Under the pieces are notes generated by a model. The model did not search any database. It was not told the origin of the DNA and was given only the letters and a program-made list of their open reading frames with translations. Below are positions 60,701 to 64,000 of a stretch of DNA of 64,000 nt, piece after piece. Within the stretch, counting starts at the first letter, position 1; each line of letters starts with the position of its first letter. The translations under genes were made by a program, and so were the position numbers. Source of the stretch: QHXW01 sp963752965 (GTDB taxonomy: Bacteria; Acidobacteriota; Terriglobia; Bryobacterales; Bryobacteraceae); the NCBI GenBank assembly GCA_963752965.1, contig CAVWAJ010000006.1:1-64000 (forward strand). Direction: 5' to 3'.

Positions 60701-63548
60701 TGTCTGGAAGAAAGTCGAGGAGCTGTTTCAGGCTGTGCAGGCGCAGCCGCTGGGGAAGCGCGCGGAGTTTCTAGAGAATGCCTGTCCAGACGACCCGCAG
60801 GTGCGCGCGGAGGTGCAATCGCTGCTGGACGCCGCGCCTGGCGCCGCATCGTTTCTCGATAGCTCACCACTCTCATCTGCGCTCAGTGCCGGCACGAAGC
60901 TCGGACATTTCGAGATTCTTGGGTCGCTGGGGGCCGGGGGCATGGGCGAGGTGTATCGGGCCCGCGACTCGCGCCTAAAACGCGAGGTTGCGATTAAGGT
61001 GCTGCCGGTGAGCTTCGCGTGCGACCCGGACCGCATCGCACGTTTCGAACGCGAGGCGCGCGCGGCGAGCGCGCTGAACCATCCCAACATCGTTTCGGTA
61101 TACGACATCGGCCGGGAAACTAGCACCTACTGGATTGTCTCCGAGTTGGTCGATGGCGAGACGCTGCGCCGCACGATCGATCACGGCCCGTTGCCGGTAC
61201 GCAAAGTGATCGAGATCGCTGTGCAGATAGCCGAGGGGCTGGCGGCGGCGCACGCGGCCGGCATCGTTCACCGCGACCTTAAGCCTGGGAACATCATGCT
61301 CGCGCGTGACGGACGCGCGAAGATCCTCGACTTCGGCCTGGCGAAACGGGAGCAGCGCTTGGCCACGGATTCGAGCGCACCGGAATTGACAAACAAGGGC
61401 ACGGTTCTGGGGACCGCCGGATACATGTCTCCCGAACAGGTCCGCGGAGAGGATGTTGACTATCGCTCGGACATCTTCAGTTTTGGCCTGATTCTTTACG
61501 AAATGTTGGCGGCCAAGCAGGCTTTCAGCGGCAGTTCATCGATTGAGGTGATGAATGCCATCCTGAAGGACGATCCACCGGAGCTGCCGCCTTCTGTCCC
61601 GCCCAGCCTGGAACGCATCGTTCGCCGCTGCCTGGAGAAAGAGCCGGCCCGCAGGTTTCAGTCGTCTGCGGACCTCGGCTTCGCGGTAAACTCGGTCTCC
61701 GTCTCTGAGCTTGGGCGGGCTGCAGCGCGGAGGAATGGGGTTTGGCGAACGTGGGGAATTGTGGCTGTGGCTGCTGCCGCGGGTGTGCTGGCCGGCCCGG
61801 TGTGGTTTCTCCTGCATCGCCCTCCCAGTCCGTCAGCCGAGCTAACGCAGAAACGGCTGACCTTCAACTCCAGCGAGAACCCTGTCGGCAACGCTGCCAT
61901 TTCTCCCGACGGCAAATACCTTGCTTACTCGGACCCGGCCGGGATTCACGTCAAGCTGCTTTCGACCGGGGAAGCGCGCCTCATCCCACGTCCGGCCGGA
62001 GTTCCAGCCGGCGCCTTCTGGGATGTCGACTCCTGGTTTGCCGACAGCACACAATTGCTCGCCCAGGCATCCGAGTTGGGTAGCCAGGCGAGCATGTGGA
62101 CGGTCTCGGTGCTGGGGCAATCTCCACGACAACTTCGCGAAGGTGCCTCCGGCTTTGAGGTTTCGCCGGACGGGGTACGCATCGCTTTCAGCCCACGCGG
62201 ATCCACGGATTACGTTCGCGAGATCTGGGTGATGGGCAGCCAGGGAGATGACCCGCAAAAGGTCCTCGCGGTCGGAGAAGATGAGTCGCTGGCCCGGGTG
62301 CACTGGTCGCCGGATGGCCAGCGCTTGGCCTACATTAAGACCCAGCGCAGTGGGGTCAGCTACCAGTATTCGATCGAAACCTGTGACCTGAAGGGGGCGC
62401 GCCGAACGGTGGTTGTCTTCGTGGATGCTGGCTGTACTTGCGAGTCTGCGCTGAACGATTTTTGCTGGCTTCCGGATGGCCGGATGGTCTACGCGCAGTG
62501 GGAATCGCGTGACTCAACTCACAGCAGTCTCTGGCAAATCGGCATGGATAACCATGCGGGCACGCCCGCCGGCAAACCAAAACGCATTACCCAATGGGAT
62601 GGGTCTCAACTTGCGGGATTGAGCGCCAGTGCGGATGGGAAGCGGCTGGTGCTCCGCAAGACGACATATCAGACGCAGGTTTACCTGGGCGAACTCGCGG
62701 CAGGCGGGGCGCACATGAAGGCCCCTCGGCGGCTGACCAATGACGAAGCCCGCGACGAGCCGCTGGCATGGACGCCGGACAGCAAAGCTGTTTTGTTCCG
62801 ATCAGACCGTAGCGGCACACTGGGTATTTTCAAGCAAGGGATCAGCCAGGAGACAGCTGAGCCTGTGGTCACAGGCCCGCAAGACGTCTTCGACTTTCGC
62901 CTAAGCTCCGATGATGCCTGGATACTCTTCGAGGAGAGTCCGAGAACACCGGCAAATCCCTCCCCTCCGACTCGCCTGATGCGCATTTCCACGAGCGGTG
63001 GAGTGAGCGGTAGAGTGCCCCAGTTTGTGCTGGAGACGCGGGATTTGGCCTCCATCTTTTGTGCTCGCCCCCCGGCGAACCTCTGCGTCATCGTCGAGCA
63101 AAGTCAGGATCGAAAACAGCTCATGATCACAGCAGTCGACCCTCTGAAGGGCAGAGGGAAGGTGCTCCGGGCCGTCAGGAATGCCGACTACGTCGGGTGG
63201 GGACTCTCACCGGATGGATCAACGGTGGCGGTTTCGCGAGGTAGCGAGCCGGAGATTCATATTCGCTTGCTTTCGCTCTCGGGTGGTTCTGACCGCGAAA
63301 TCGCGGTTAAGGGTTGGCCTAACATTACAGGTCTTGACTGGTCGCCTGACGGAAGGGGACTCTACTGCGGCTCTGCCTCGTCACGAGTCGCCACGCTTCT
63401 CTACGTCGATCTGAAGGGAAATTCGCGGGTACTATGGCAGTACAAGGCAGGGGGCGCAACTTGGGCAATACCTTCACCGGACGGCCGCTACCTCGCCATC
63501 GAGGGCGCCGTCACCAACAGCAATGTCTGGGCGGTCGACGGTTTCTGA
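60690..63548 (+). CDS. Ser/Thr protein kinase with PD40 beta-propeller
   Basis: This 952-residue protein has an N-terminal helical segment (1-60), then a Hanks-type kinase domain (about 72-335). The Gly-rich loop is LGAGGMGEVY, the ATP Lys is K103 (VAIKVLP), the catalytic loop is HRDLKPGN (D196) and the metal motif is DFG (214-216). A single membrane helix follows at about 355-380 (GIVAVAAAAGVLAGPVWFLL). The outer part is a PD40/TolB-like propeller with repeats ISPDGKYLAYS, VSPDGVRIAFSP, WSPDGQRLAYI and WSPDGRGLYCG. It would sense outside and phosphorylate inside, probably including the ECF factor encoded just upstream. Confidence 0.92.
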   Translation: MQADVWKKVEELFQAVQAQPLGKRAEFLENACPDDPQVRAEVQSLLDAAPGAASFLDSSPLSSALSAGTKLGHFEILGSLGAGGMGEVYRARDSRLKREVAIKVLPVSFACDPDRIARFEREARAASALNHPNIVSVYDIGRETSTYWIVSELVDGETLRRTIDHGPLPVRKVIEIAVQIAEGLAAAHAAGIVHRDLKPGNIMLARDGRAKILDFGLAKREQRLATDSSAPELTNKGTVLGTAGYMSPEQVRGEDVDYRSDIFSFGLILYEMLAAKQAFSGSSSIEVMNAILKDDPPELPPSVPPSLERIVRRCLEKEPARRFQSSADLGFAVNSVSVSELGRAAARRNGVWRTWGIVAVAAAAGVLAGPVWFLLHRPPSPSAELTQKRLTFNSSENPVGNAAISPDGKYLAYSDPAGIHVKLLSTGEARLIPRPAGVPAGAFWDVDSWFADSTQLLAQASELGSQASMWTVSVLGQSPRQLREGASGFEVSPDGVRIAFSPRGSTDYVREIWVMGSQGDDPQKVLAVGEDESLARVHWSPDGQRLAYIKTQRSGVSYQYSIETCDLKGARRTVVVFVDAGCTCESALNDFCWLPDGRMVYAQWESRDSTHSSLWQIGMDNHAGTPAGKPKRITQWDGSQLAGLSASADGKRLVLRKTTYQTQVYLGELAAGGAHMKAPRRLTNDEARDEPLAWTPDSKAVLFRSDRSGTLGIFKQGISQETAEPVVTGPQDVFDFRLSSDDAWILFEESPRTPANPSPPTRLMRISTSGGVSGRVPQFVLETRDLASIFCARPPANLCVIVEQSQDRKQLMITAVDPLKGRGKVLRAVRNADYVGWGLSPDGSTVAVSRGSEPEIHIRLLSLSGGSDREIAVKGWPNITGLDWSPDGRGLYCGSASSRVATLLYVDLKGNSRVLWQYKAGGATWAIPSPDGRYLAIEGAVTNSNVWAVDGF

Positions 63549-63851
63549 GTGGCACGGTGGCCTGCGGCCGCGTATACCTCGACTGGAAACCGCCCCATAT
63601 ATCGAGATCTCGGTGTGGCTCACTCAAACAACGGGTTACCTCGTCGGCCCTGGTCACCCTGGGGAAGGGCAAGCGGCGGACAATCCGGAGCGGGTGAGGT
63701 CGGATGTTCACTTTGTCGTGTGGTTCCATTTTCACCTCGTGAATCAGCCTGAAGTACACGCCCCAGGCAGTACCAGATAACATAGCTGGCGCGAAATCCC
63801 CATGGCACAAGTTGAGCGGAAATGGAGGCTGGCCAAAAGGAGGCCATCCCC
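63549..63851. other. Gene-free stretch before the integrase
   Basis: About 300 bases without a supported gene. Only overlapping short frames in several directions are seen. AAAGGAGG at about 63837-63844, 7-8 bases before ATG 63852, is a strong ribosome site for the integrase. No terminator was identified after the kinase gene. Confidence 0.4.
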
Positions 63852-64000
63852 ATGACGAAGCGCACAAGCCGCCGGAGAAGGTGTCGGGTTCAGACATTGA
63901 CCCTGCCCGAACTGGATCAATCCAAGGCCGCCGTCCTGAACAGCCTCGGTTCTCTGCAATCGCGCCGCTCCTACCGGTACGCGATGGAGGAGTTCATCCA
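63852..64000 (+). CDS. Tyrosine recombinase/phage integrase, N-terminal part, cut by window edge
   Basis: 49 codons are visible. A basic head (TKRTSRRRRCRVQTLTLPEL) is followed by DQSKAAVLNSLGSLQSRRSY and RYAMEEFI. The pattern of a helix ending in S-L-x-S-x-R-S/T-Y-x-x-A-x-x-x-F is the core-binding (SAM-like) domain found at the start of tyrosine recombinases. The catalytic domain lies outside. Its position fits the integrase-proximal end of an island whose other end would be the tRNA-Val fragment at 51875, though another integrase further right is equally possible. Confidence 0.72.
   Translation, partial: MTKRTSRRRRCRVQTLTLPELDQSKAAVLNSLGSLQSRRSYRYAMEEFI

Noticed and set aside
1..64000. CRISPR array, rRNA gene, complete tRNA or known riboswitch
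   Set aside because: I looked for regularly spaced repeats, rRNA signatures and full cloverleafs and found none; no leader region resembled a riboswitch I know.

Overview
The window looks like chromosomal DNA of an Acidobacteriota member, most likely near Bryobacterales/Solibacter. This is inferred from gene families, not from a marker gene. The indicators are two large orphan ABC permeases of the acidobacterial ADOP type behind a PadR regulator, a VWFA-related secreted protein, an ECF sigma factor overlapping a Ser/Thr kinase with PD40 propeller repeats, a CadC-like winged-helix/TPR regulator, a TonB-dependent receptor with a carboxypeptidase-like N-terminus, and many secreted hydrolases. 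No rRNA gene, complete tRNA or CRISPR array was found.

Layout. 1-2.9 kb is decayed: a protein tail, an IS3 transposase remnant, a truncated TonB-receptor gene and a frameshifted LacI regulator. 3-10.9 kb holds two LuxR-type regulators, surrounded by related inverted repeats, and a czcCBA-like heavy-metal RND efflux operon. 11-20 kb has a KDPG aldolase, TatA, two secreted serine hydrolases, a membrane sensor-domain protein, a fumarylacetoacetase-family enzyme, a coiled-coil membrane protein and a VWFA protein. 20-27 kb is a catabolic/secreted-enzyme block (PhzF, ceramidase-like, PHP-type hydrolase, PmoA-like, Gfo/Idh/MocA, VOC). 27.3-32.1 kb is a tightly overlapped plus-strand operon with two alkaline-phosphatase-superfamily proteins, a 62-residue protein, a membrane protein and a GH16 glucanase. 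It is followed by a winged-helix/PD-(D/E)XK protein. 33.1-39.2 kb is a minus-strand PadR-ADOP-ADOP-YkgJ operon.

39.2-43.2 kb is a rearranged segment. A CHASE8-type histidine kinase gene is split by an intact IS630 element whose removal restores the frame exactly. It is then cut off and joined tail-to-tail with a truncated NRPS adenylation-domain gene. 43.3-47.6 kb carries a xylose-isomerase-like TIM barrel, a DUF1080 protein, a small secreted protein and a winged-helix/TPR regulator. 47.6-51.9 kb has an Flp pilin/TadE/TadE/TadG operon divergent from an ECF sigma operon, with a large nested dyad between them.

From 51.9 kb on the DNA looks like an acquired island. The 3' half of a tRNA-Val(CAC), from anticodon loop to CCA, lies at 51875-51919. 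It is followed by a direct repeat resembling integrase arm sites, a complete IS21 element (52403-55161, 6-bp target duplication, strong hairpins in its 3' non-coding part), a PIG-L family protein, a broken HEAT-repeat gene, a SnoaL-like protein, a serine recombinase, a metzincin-like protease, and an ECF sigma/Ser-Thr kinase pair. The start of a tyrosine recombinase runs off the right edge.
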